From positions 204,996,581 to 205,060,580 of the forward strand of contig OY992537.1 of assembly GCA_963921195.1 (NCBI GenBank): a stretch of 64,000 nucleotides of DNA, written 5' to 3'. The translations under genes were made by a program, and so were the position numbers. Origin of the DNA: Pegoplata infirma. Lineage: Eukaryota; Arthropoda; Insecta; Diptera; Anthomyiidae. Position 1 is the stretch's first letter; each line of letters opens with the position of its first letter. Under the pieces are notes generated by a model. The model was given only the letters and a program-made list of their open reading frames with translations. It searched no databases and was not told the DNA's origin. Shown here piece after piece: positions 22,696 through 34,400 of this stretch.

Positions 22696-23984
22696 GGGCG
22701 GATTTTACAGTTAGCACTAAGTGGTGACTTAAGCTAAGAAATTTCTTAAATCCAAAAAACTATTTTATAAAATCTACTTAAGTAAAACTTAAGTCATCTA
22801 TTATCATAACTTAAGTTTTACTTAAGTAATTTATTTTGATTTGACAATTTAAAAAAAAAAATACAAAACAAAATTCAATTAATAATAAAAACATACAAAA
22901 AAAAAAAATCCAACAATTGCTCTTCTTTTCCTTTAAAATCTCCATCCGAAACTCTCAAATTCAAGGTATTACCATCAAATTTCAAGATATTTCCATCATA
23001 TCGAAAAAAATAATTAAATAAATAAAAATCTGTAAGGAATTTGAGATTGGCGGAAATGACCCATCAAATGGATAACATCCAATCTTTTTCCTCAAGATTT
23101 TGTTGAAAATAATAAAAACGTTTGTTGGTGTAGAAATCCGAAGTCAATCGGATAGATAATTTTTCAATGATGACCCTAGCGCCTTGGTCGTTTTGGTTCT
23201 AACAAGACCCAAGGCAGATGATTGTATTGGAATAGAAGAGCAATTGAGTGATGTGATGAGTATGTGATGAAGATTGTAATTACTCAAATTATTTGTCCCA
23301 GACCCACATTTTAGAATACTGATCTACTGTTCGTCCGTCTGATTGTCCATGTATCGTTGAAAATGTGTCCGTGAAAAGGTTGCTGTTATTTCCAACAAGA
23401 ATTAAGATTACCGGTTATGTTACCCACTTGATGGACCCTATCCAAAGCTTTAACATTTCTTAAACATTATTTTTTTTATGGTAATATCACTCAATTTTAT
23501 GGAAATACCTTTTATTTAAGAGTGGCGGAGATTTCCTATCAAATAGGTAACATAATCGTAATCGAAAAAAGTTTTGGTGGAAATAACAGCAACATTTTCA
23601 TGGAGGCGTTTGTTGGTGTGCAAATCCAAAGTAAAGCGGGTGGAGTATTTTTTAATGATTCCCTTAGCCGCGTTCTTAAATGTTATGGTTCTAACAATAC
23701 CCATGGTGAAAGATTTTAAGGGAAAATAACAGCATTTGTGGGATTTTTCGTTAATTTACATAATTTTTGTTTTGTATATTTTTATTATTTTATTTTTTTG
23801 TTTTCTTTTTGAATTGTCAAATCAAAATAAATACCTTGTGTTACCATATTTTTAGCATATTTTCTTTTTAACTTAAGTACAAACCGAAAAATCGAATTTA
23901 ACTTAAGTAATAAAAAATACTTAAATAAATCTTAACTAAGATTTTACTTAAGTTAGCACTTAGTTTAGACTGTAAAATCCGCCC
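22696..23984. mobile_element. 1289-bp PIF/Harbinger-like non-autonomous element
   Basis: Terminal inverted repeats start GGGCGGATTTTACAGT on both ends (16 bp identical, similarity continuing to about 50 bp with CTAAGTG and ACTTAAGT words). TAA is present on both sides (22693-22695 and 23985-23987) and copy B of the duplication shows the near-empty site (GAGCCTAAATG). The inside contains short frames only (for example 23522-23719), with no transposase recognised. A 3-bp TWA duplication and G-rich ends fit the PIF/Harbinger superfamily. Confidence 0.82.
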
Positions 23985-24494
23985 TAAATGTAGTAAAACT
24001 GCATTTACAGTTTATAATTTCGTGATCCTGTTTTCTTTTAAAAGGACTTCAAAGTTTTAGAAGATTAAATTTTTGTAAAATATTTTTAAAATATTTGTAC
24101 TTGTCCTAGGATGTCAATAGTGATGGCAAATGAAAGAGGAGGATCTCCACTAACTTCCCCATTTTATTATTTATTCATATCGGGAAAAAATGAGGTCCTT
24201 TCGAAATTGTATCCTTCAATATAATTTAAAATGTTTAACAAAATATTTTGATAAAGTTTTGAAAGGGCATTATTTACATCCTTCTTTCCTCATGTGTCAA
24301 AACAAAGAAATGAAAAAATTAGCGAGAATTCTCCAATTTCATTTGCCATCAATTTTGACATTATAAGACAAGTACATACAAAAATATTTTAAAAACTGTA
24401 ATCCTTGTAATACTTTAAAGTCATTTAAAAGGAAACAGGATCACGAAATTAAAAACTGTAAATGAAGTTTTACTACATTTAATCTCTACATTAA

Positions 24495-24889
24495 GGTGGT
24501 TATTCATAAAAACTGAAATATAACTATAGTAGCCCCAGTAAAAATGTTTAGATATATTTATATATATCACATCTTCTCCTAGATTTGAAAGATCAGTACT
24601 GATCCGAAATTTGAAAGATCAGTACTGATCCGAAAAATGGATCGCTAAGGTTGGATCAGTTTTAATCGGACGGATACAATGTCATCCGAAAAATGGGTTT
24701 ATATAATTAGATAAACCCATTTTTCGGATGAAATTGTATCCGTCCGATTAAAACTGATCTAATCTTAGCGATCCATTTTTTGGATCAGTACTGATCCTTC
24801 ACATTTTTACTTGTGAGATTTATTTGACAGATATTGCAGGAACAAATAAACGTACAATAAGTCTGCTATAAGTATTATGAATAATAGCC
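24495..24889. mobile_element. 395-bp TAA-flanked element with internal 90-bp-arm hairpin
   Basis: Ends GGTGGTTATTCATAA and, reversed, GGCTATTATTCATAA, with TAA on each side. It is absent from the corresponding place in copy B (about 30676). Inside, 24613-24702 and 24711-24798 form an inverted repeat containing GGATCAGTACTGATCC-type palindromes and CGGACGGATACAAT. Confidence 0.78.
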
Positions 24890-25356
24890 TAAGACTTTTA
24901 TCATCCGGGCTCATATTAAATATTTTCCGCCGGGCGTTGTAATATTTTGTTAAAATTATATTAACAAAGCTAAAATAATAATATAATTATTAAATAAATG
25001 CTAAAATTATAATAAATTAAGCTAGTTTTCTTTCTATTTTTTGAAAAATACTTAAATTTCTTTAAAGTTAACAATATTTTTTTATAATATTTTAAATTAT
25101 TTATATTTTTTAAATTCTTTAAATTTTTAAGTTTTTTTTTGTTTAAATTTTTAAAATTTTTTTAAGTCATTTACATTTTTTTAAATGTTTTTTTACATTT
25201 TTTTTAGTTATTTATTTAGTTTTTTTTGGAGAATTATTTTGAAAAAAAATATTTAAATATTTTAAATTCTTTTTTTTTTTTTTGAGAGAGTTTCAAATTT
25301 AAATGTTTATGTCATGTTCAAATCCTTTAAACGTTGAGCTTTTAAATTATCTTTTG

Positions 25357-25460
25357 TCAATCCTTGGCTGCTATAGCTACAGGTGGAAATTGTCGCTCAT
25401 CGTACAACTTAGTAGGCGTGTCAATGGCATCACAGAGCTTTCGAAATTTGGCAGAATCTG
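25357..25460 (-). CDS. Atg18b: Candidate terminal exon of Atg18b, copy A
   Basis: A strong minus-strand acceptor (pyrimidine-rich, TTTATTTCTAG) opens a 104-base exon that takes one base from the previous exon. It then reads 34 residues starting ADSAKFRKLCDAIDT and ending DERQFPPVAIAAKD, followed by TGA. The FPPV ending resembles the conserved WIPI1/2 C-terminus (EFPPVIL, HPPMIL; from memory). Phase 1 matches the donor at 33377. Its sequence is the same as the exon at 31148. It could instead be the last exon of an unseen gene, but no other upstream minus-strand exon was found. Confidence 0.6.
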
Positions 25461-28400
25461 CTAGAAATAAAGCACAAAAAGCAAATGAAAGATATTAATA
25501 AAATGTTTATTTGAAAAAAAAAAATTATGAAATTTTTAAAGAAAACATGAATTTTAACAAAAAGCTGAAATGAATTTTTTAAGAAATTTTAAATTTTGGT
25601 GTTTTAGAATAAAATTTTAGTCGCAGATCATAATTCCAAAATTAATTAGATCAACTCTAGCCTTGCAAGATTTTTAAATTGCGAATAAATTCTAAACCAC
25701 GCTAGCTACAAGCAATAGAATGATAATTTATCAGAATCTGAGACTTTTTCTATATGAAAAATGTCTCAGAATCTGTGAATTTCTTTATACGAAAAATTTC
25801 TCAGCATCTGAGACTTTTTCAATACGAAAAATGTCTCAGAATCTGAGAATTTTTCTATACGAAAAATGTCTCAGAATCTGAGAATTTTTCTATACGAAAA
25901 ATGTCTCAGAATCTGAGAATTTTTCTATACGAAAAATGTCTCAGAATCTCCAAATTTTTCTATACGAAAAATGTCTCAGAATCTCCAAATTTTTCTATAC
26001 GAAAAATGTCTCAGAATCTGAGAATTTTTCTATACGAAAAATGTCTCAGAATCTGAGAATTTTTCTATACGAAAAATGTCTCAGAATCTGAGAATTTTTC
26101 TATACGAAAAATGTCTCAGAATCTGAGAATTTTTCTATACGAAAAATATCTCAGAATCTGAGAATTTTTCTATACGAAAAATGTCTCAGAATCTGAGAAT
26201 TTTTCTATACGAAAAATGTCTCAGAATCTGAGAATTTTTCTATACGAAAAATGTCTCAGAATCTGAGAATTTTTCTATACGAAAAATGTCTCAGAATCTG
26301 AGAATTTTTCTATACGAAAAATGTCTCAGAATCTGAGAATTTTTCTATACGAAAAATGTCTCAGAATCTGAGAATTTTTCTATACGAAAAATGTCTCAGA
26401 ATCTGAGAATTTTTCTATACGAAAAATGTCTCAGAATCTGAGAATTTTTCTATACGAAAAATGTCTCAGAATCTGAGAATTTTTCTATACGAAAAATGTC
26501 TCAGAATCTGAGAATTTTTCTATACGAAAAATGTCTCAGAATCTGAGAATTTTTCTATACGAAAAATGTCTCAGAATCTGAGAATTTTTCTATACGAAAA
26601 ATGTCTCAGAATCTGAGAATTTTTCTATACGAAAAATGTCTCAGAATCTGAGAATTTTTCTATACGAAAAATGTCTCAGTATCTGAGACTTTAGTTACTT
26701 TGATTTAATAATGAAATGACTAACATAAAAAAATCGTCAAAATGATAAAAAATCGCTTGAGCTAGTAACACTTGCTGTACTAAATTGTTAGTGTTGCCAG
26801 TATTTTTTTAGTCTTATCCCCACATTTTGAGTAATAATATCTCCAATTACTTCTCTTATGAATAAATTCAAAATTTGTTTAGAAAATGGAATAAAATTGG
26901 TCGTTTTCCTAATTTTTTAAACTGGCTAGACTAAAATTAACTTAATTAAAAAAAAATAGTTTCTAAAATAAATTCAAGTTGTATCATAGAGAAATAAAGT
27001 AAAGAGATTGTAATTGATGCAACTCTCTTTTTTTTCTCTCACACTAAGTCTGTCTGGGATCAAGCAAAATTGTTGGCTTTTCTTAAAGTCATGAAATTTT
27101 TACTTTATTTGCATTTAATAATTTTTTTTTAATATTGAATCATTAATATTTTAAGAACAAAGACTAAAAAAAAATATTTTTTAAAAATTTTTTACTGTAG
27201 GACCCCGGCGGCTCAAAATTTTTTTTTGCGAAAATTTTTTTAGCGCTGAAAGACTTATCCCACCAAAATCAAATTTTTTGTCGTAAATAAGCTAAGCAAG
27301 TAATATAATAATTAACAACAAAAAAATTAAAAATCAAAAAAAAATTTTTTGGTTTGTATGGAAAAATTATTTTTTAGGCCCCGCTTTTTAAGGCCCCGTC
27401 GCGTAGGGAAGGCGTGGTCCTAGGGGCGTAAAATTTTTCCTGAGTTATTTTTAAGTCAAAAGGAAAAAAATGAGCGGGTACCGTCTCAAGATTTCTAACA
27501 TTTCCAAAATAAGGGACACTCTAGTGGACATATATGGAGCATATATGCCATATATGTTCATATGCCCTCATTTTACGTATATGGACATATATGTTGCAAA
27601 TATGATCATAAATGCATTCATATAGTGTCATATATATTCATATATGCTACATATATGGACATACATGACGTTGTATGAACGCATATATGATCATATTTGT
27701 ACCATTTTTCACCGGGTTCATAGCAGTTTTTCCTAAATAAAAAGTCTCAGATTCTGAAACACTAAGATTCTGAGACATTTTTTGTATAGAAAAAGTCTCA
27801 GATTCCAAAACATTTTTTGTATAGAAAATTTCTCAGATTCTGAAACATTTTAAATACAGAAAAAGTTTCAGAATCTAAGACATTTTTCGTATTAAAGTCT
27901 CAAATTCTGAGACATTTTACGTATAGAAAAAGTCTCAGATTCTGGGACATTTTTCGTATAGGAAAAGTCTCAGATTCTAAAACATTTTTTGTATAGAAAA
28001 TTTCTCAGATTCTGAAACATTTTACGTACAGAAAAAGTTTCAGAGTCTAAGACATTTTTCGTATTAAAGTCTCAAATTCTGAGACATTTTACGTATAGAA
28101 AAAGTCTCAGATTCTGAGACATTTTTCGTATAGGAAAAGTCTCAGATTCTAAAACATTTTTTGTATATAAAATTTCTCAGATTCTGAAACATTTTACGTA
28201 CAGAAAAAGTTTCAGAGTCTAAGACATTTTTCGTATTGAAGTCTCAGATTCTGAGACATTTTACGTATAGAAAAAGTCTCAGATTCTGAGACATTTTTCG
28301 TATAGGAAAAGTCTCAGATTCTGAGACATTTTTCATATAAAAAAAGTCTCAGATTCTGAGACATTTTTTGTATAGAAAGAATCTCAGATTCTGAGACATT

Positions 28401-31400
28401 TTTCATATAGAAATAGTCTCAGCTTCTGAGACATTTTTCGTGTAGAAAAGGTCTCAGCTTCTAAAACTTTTTTCGTATAGAAAGGGTCTCAGATTCTGAG
28501 ACGTTTTTCGTATAGAAAAATCTCAGTTTCTTAGACATATGTCGTATAGAAAAGGTCTCAGATTCTGAGACATATTTGTATAGATAAAGTCTCAGATTCT
28601 GAGACATTTTTCGTATAGAAAAAGACTCAGATTCTGAGACATTTTTTCGTATAGAAAATGCCTCAGATTCTGAGACATTTTTAGAAAAAGTCTGAGATTC
28701 TGATATATTTTTCGTATAGAAAAAGTCTCAGATTCTGAGACATATTTCGTATAGAAAAAGCCTCAGATTCTGAGACATTTTTCGATTAGAAAAAGTTTGA
28801 GATTCTGAGATATTTTTCTTATAGAAAAAGTCTCAGATTCTGAGACATTTTTAGTGTAGAAAATGCCTCAGATTCTGAGACATTTTTCGATTAGAAAGTC
28901 TCAGATTCTGAAACATTTTTTCTCATTGAACACATTTTTCGTTTAGAAATAGTCTGAGATTCTGAGACATTTTTCGTATAGAGAAAGTCTCAGATTCTGC
29001 GACATTTTTCGTATACAAAAATTTTCAGCTTCTAAAAAATTTTTCGTATAGAAAAAGCCTAATTTTTTCCTATAGAAAAAGTCTAAGATTCTGATACATT
29101 TTTCGTATAGAAAGTCTCAAAGTAGAAAAGAAATAATAAATAATAGATCATCGATCAAAATTATTATTATTATTCTCAGATTCTGAGACATTTTTCGTAA
29201 AGAAATAGTCGCAGATTCTAATTTTGTATAGAATCTATTTTGTATAGAATAAGTCATAGATTTTAAGACATATAAAAAAGTATAGAAAAGGTTTCAGAAT
29301 CTGAGACATTTTTCGACAGAAAATTATTCTACGCTAATATCATGGGTATAATTAAAATCAAGAAAAAATACCTCGAGCTAGAAAAAATATTTTTTTTTTT
29401 TTAGTTTCTTTATCTTAAAACATGTAATTTAATGAATTTAATTTGTACTAAAAGAATGTTTTTTTTTTCTCATGCGACTTTTTACTTTCCAGTGGGGCCC
29501 CAAATTTTTGTGTGACCAGGGCCCCATCTTCCCAATCATTTTCAGATTTTAATAAAAAAAAATATATTTCTTTAGTTGTCCTTCCTTAATATTTATTGCA
29601 TTAGTTATTTTTTTTTTCACATTTCAACTACATATTAAATTATACATATTACACAATAATAAGGTACATTTGAAGTTTTTTTTTTAAATATTTAACAATT
29701 ATGTTAATACAATACAAAAAACACAAATTAATTAAGAATTATAGAGAGAAAACAAAGATTGTCTTGAATAATTGAAAGGTACTGTAATAGAATATTGAGA
29801 AGGACATAAGATAATTTCTTGTTGGAATACTTAAATAATAGCTTCATAGGCTAAAGGCCATTTCATTTAGATTAGTACACAAAATAGTTATATTTTTTTA
29901 AATAATTTTTCTTTAAGATTCTTTAAAAGTTTTTTTTTTTTAATTGAGTTTTCTGATTTCATAATTAATATTTAAATACTTATATGCAACATAGAGTATT
30001 TTTTTGTTAAATAGTATAATAGTATAATAATAAAATTTATATTTTTTTTTTAATTTCAACTAATTTGAACTTTTTTTTTTGTTTTTGAATGTGATTCTTT
30101 GATAACAACGTCCGACAAAAAGAAAAAAAAAAGTAGTTAAACATGAATTGTATTGAACCTTTATTATATAGGTTTGAAACTAGAGCCTAAATGTAGTAAA
30201 ATTGCATTTACAGTTTTTAATTTCGTGATCCTGTTTTCTTTTAAAAGGACTTCAAAGTTTTAGAGGATTAACTTTTTGTAAAATATTTTTAAAATATTTG
30301 TACTTGTCCAGGATGCCACTAGTGATGGCAAATGAAAGAGGAGGATCTCCGAAATTTTCCAATTTTATTATTTTGACATATCAAGAAAAAATGAGGTCCT
30401 TTCGAAATTTAATCCTTCAATATCATATAAATTTTTTAACAAAATATTTTAATGAAGTTTTGAAAATACATTATTCACATCCTTTTTTTCTCATGTGACA
30501 AAATAAAAAAAATTCTCTTTAGTTTGCCATCAATAGTGACATTATAAGACAAAAAGAAAAATTTTTGGAAATTTTATACAAAATGTAATCCTTGTAAAAC
30601 TTTAAAGTTCTTTTAAAAGGAAACATTATCACAAAATGAAAAACTGTAAATGCAGTTTTATTCCATTTGATTTCTACATTTAGACTTTTATCATCCGGGC
30701 TCATTTTAAATATTTAGCTGTCGGACGTTGTAATATTTTGTTAAAATTATATGTATTAACAAAGCTAAAATAATAATATAATTATTAAATAAATGCTAAA
30801 ATTATAATAAATTACGCTAGTTTTCTTTCTATTTTTTTGAAAAATACTTAAATTTCTTTAAAGTTAATTATATTTTTTTATAATATTTTAAATTATTTAT
30901 ATTTTTTTAAATTCTTTAAATTTTTAAGTTTTTTTTGTTTAAATTTTTAAAATTTTTTTAAGTCATTTACATTTTTTTAAATGTTTTTTTACATTTTTTT
31001 AAGTTATTTATATAGTTTTTTTGGAGAATTATTTTGAAAAAAAAATATTTAAATATTTTAAATTCTTTTTTTTTTGAGAGTTTCAAATTTAAATGTTTAT
31101 GTCATGTTCAAATCCTTTAAACGTTGAGCTTTTAAATTAATCTTTTGTCAATCCTTGGCTGCTATAGCTACAGGTGGAAATTGTCGCTCATCGTACAACT
31201 TAGTAGGCGTGTCAATGGCATCACAGAGCTTTCGAAATTTGGCAGAATCTGCTAGAAATAAAGCACAAAAAGCAAATGAAAGATATTAATAAAATGTTTA
31301 TTTGAAAAAAAAAAATTATGAAATTTTTAAAGAAAACATGAATTTTAACAAAAAGCTGAAATGAATTTTTTAAGAAATTTTAAATTTTGGTGTTTTAGAA

Positions 31401-34400
31401 TAAAATTTTAGTCGCAGATCATAATTCCAAAATTAATTAGATCAACTCTAGCCTTGCAAGATTTTTAAATTGCGAATAAATTCTAAACCACGCTAGCTAC
31501 AAGCAATAGAATGATAATTTATCAGAATCTGAGACTTTTTCTATATGAAAAATGTCTCAGAATCTGTGAATTTCTTTATACGAAAAATTTCTCAGCATCT
31601 GAGACTTTTTCAATACGAAAAATGTCTCAGAATCTGAGAATTTTTCTATACGAAAAATGTCTCAGAATCTGAGAATTTTTCTATACGAAAAATGTCTCAG
31701 AATCTGAGAATTTTTCTATACGAAAAATGTCTCAGAATCTCCAAATTTTTCTATACGAAAAATGTCTCAGAATCTCCAAATTTTTCTATACGAAAAATGT
31801 CTCAGAATCTGAGAATTTTTCTATACGAAAAATGTCTCAGAATCTGAGAATTTTTCTATACGAAAAATGTCTCAGAATCTGAGAATTTTTCTATACGAAA
31901 AATGTCTCAGAATCTGAGAATTTTTCTATACGAAAAATGTCTCAGAATCTGAGAATTTTTCTATACGAAAAATGTCTCAGAATCTGAGAATTTTTCTATA
32001 CGAAAAATGTCTCAGAATCTGAGAATTTTTCTATACGAAAAATGTCTCAGAATCTGAGAATTTTTCTATACGAAAAATGTCTCAGAATCTGAGAATTTTT
32101 CTATACGAAAAATGTCTCAGAATCTGAGAATTTTTCTATACGAAAAATGTCTCAGAATCTGAGAATTTTTCTATACGAAAAATGTCTCAGAATCTGAGAA
32201 TTTTTCTATACGAAAAATGTCTCAGAATCTGAGAATTTTTCTATACGAAAAATGTCTCAGAATCTGAGAATTTTTCTATACGAAAAATGTCTCAGAATCT
32301 GAGAATTTTTCTATACGAAAAATGTCTCAGAATCTGAGAATTTTTCTATACGAAAAATGTCTCAGAATCTGAGAATTTTTCTATACGAAAAATGTCTCAG
32401 AATCTGAGAATTTTTCTATACGAAAAATGTCTCAGAATCTGAGAATTTTTCTATACGAAAAATGTCTCAGAATCTGAGAATTTTTCTATACGAAAAATGT
32501 CTCAGAATCTGAGAATTTTTCTATACGAAAAATGTCTCAGTATCTGAGACTTTAGTTACTTTGATTTAATAATGAAATGACTAACATAAAAAAATCGTCA
32601 AAATGATAAAAAATCGCTTGAGCTAGTAACACTTGCTGTACTAAATTGTTAGTGTTGCCAGTATTTTTTTAGTCTTATCCCCACATTTTGAGTAATAATA
32701 TCTCCAATTACTTCTCTTATGAATAAATTCAAAATTTGTTTAGAAAATGGAATAAAATTGGTCGTTTTCCTAATTTTTTAAACTGGCTAGACTAAAATTA
32801 ACTTAATTAAAAAAAAATAGTTTCTAAAATAAATTCAAGTTGAATCATAGAGAAATAAAGTAAAGAGATTGTAATTGATGCAACTCTCTTTTTTTTCTCT
32901 CACACTAAGTCTGTCTGGGATCAAGCAAAATTGTTGGCTTTTCTTAAAGTCATGAAATTTTTACTTTATTTGCATTTAATAATTTTTTTTTAATATTGAA
33001 TCATTAATATTTTAAGAACGTAAATTTTATAAATTTGTTTTGTTTAAAGCCATATAAAAGTGTGTTTTTTAAAGAAAACAAAAAGCCTTTTTTTTCAATT
33101 TCTCTTTCAACGTTCATTCTATTAATCTCAGGCGGTTAATGTTTGAGTATTTGAGGTGGATGACGACCGCCTGGTTGAATTTGAAATAAATTCATGTTTT
33201 CTTATATTTTGTAACATCTTTTTATGTTTTAAGTAAATTATTTTCTTAAAATCTACCAATTACTTAGTAAAACTATATGAACAACCAATTTACATACCAT
33301 TTTTTGTTTTTTTTTTATGAAATCATATAATTCTCTCCATAAGTGATAAAATAATGAAAAAATTAGGTCTTAATACCTGTCAAAGTAGTATTCACCGTTT
33401 GTTCAGAACCCTTTAAAATGCCAGCATATGAATTATCCGATGAAGGATCAAGATTTTCAATTATAACACTAACACTGCTCAATGAACTTGATTTGCTATG
33501 TGCTGAAGGTGATGAAGACGATGAATTTTTGGAATGTAGTGAATCATTGGCGTTGGCAGGAGAACTAGGTGATTTATCGGCTGAAAAACCGGAAGAAGGA
33601 TTAGTTGTAGGTGTAGAGGGTAATAGGCCAGAAAATGAAAGTTTATCCATGCTCTCGGAGAGATTTAGTTCTAGAGAAGAGAATACAATACAAATTAAGT
33701 TAAAGTTTACAATTGTAGTTTAAAAAAATTAGATATCTTACCTATAACACCCTCTAAGGTATAACGTAAATCATGAACATGTAATAGTTTACAGGGTCCT
33801 CCCTTTTCACTATTAAATTCATAGATATATAGGAAACCATCTTCACAGGCCATTAGCAATCTCAGCTCTTTTTGTATACGAGCTAAACCACAGACATGTT
33901 TTAGACCTGGTTGGCCTAGTACAGCTGTAGCAAATGCCCGATCTTGGGCCAAAACATCACCGATTTGAGATGGTATCAGATAGGAGGATACAGCCTTAGA
34001 TAAGTAACCACTCATAGACCAGGAATTATTAGAAGTTGTAGAGGCAGGTTGTTGATTATTGGAGGGAGGAGTTAATGAAGGATTTTCAGAAGTTGTGGTG
34101 GCTGATGTTTTAGTAGAAGAAGAACTATTTGTGGCAGCCGCATTACTGGTGGTATCCTCTTTGGAAGATGACGAGGGCGATGATGAGGGGGTAAGTTTTT
34201 TACTTTCGTCGGAAACTACAAGTAGAAACAAATAAAAATGATAAATACCTTCCATGTTAAAATAAATAATTTAAAAATTAATAAATGGATTGAAAATTAA
34301 ATCTATAGTAAAGAAAAAATATTTTTTGTTTATAATGTATTGTTGTTTTAATTTTAAATAAACGAATCACCTTGATAAAGTCAACAAAACATTGACGAAA

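Larger units (their letters stand above)
20588..27158. repeat. Segmental duplication, copy A (6.57 kb)
   Basis: Starts at TCATAGCAGTTTTTTCTAAA and ends at CATTAATATTTTAAGAAC, matching 27718-33019. Order: forward 35-bp array, GGCCCC edge, AT-rich spacer, candidate terminal exon of Atg18b (minus strand), inverted 35-bp array (25731-26690), unique tail. Copy A is longer mainly because of two insertions absent from copy B (22696-23984 and 24495-24889). Away from the arrays the two copies are close to identical after about 24890. Confidence 0.92.
27718..33019. repeat. Segmental duplication, copy B (5.30 kb)
   Basis: Tandem partner of 20588-27158 in the same orientation. It has the forward 35-bp array (27740-29130), the GGCCCC edge (29494), the spacer, the candidate terminal exon (31148-31251, minus strand) and the inverted 35-bp array (31522-32550). 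It lacks both TAA-flanked insertions and so preserves the structure without them. The nearest Atg18b exon lies 117 bp beyond its right edge. Confidence 0.92.

Noticed and set aside
25731..26690. CRISPR-like array
   Set aside because: The 35-bp units abut without unique spacers and the window is eukaryotic; it is a minisatellite.
33363..33376. Atg18b ending at TAA 33363-33365 (tail GIKT)
   Set aside because: It requires reading through a good donor and gives no WIPI-like C-terminus; kept only as a possible retained-intron form.
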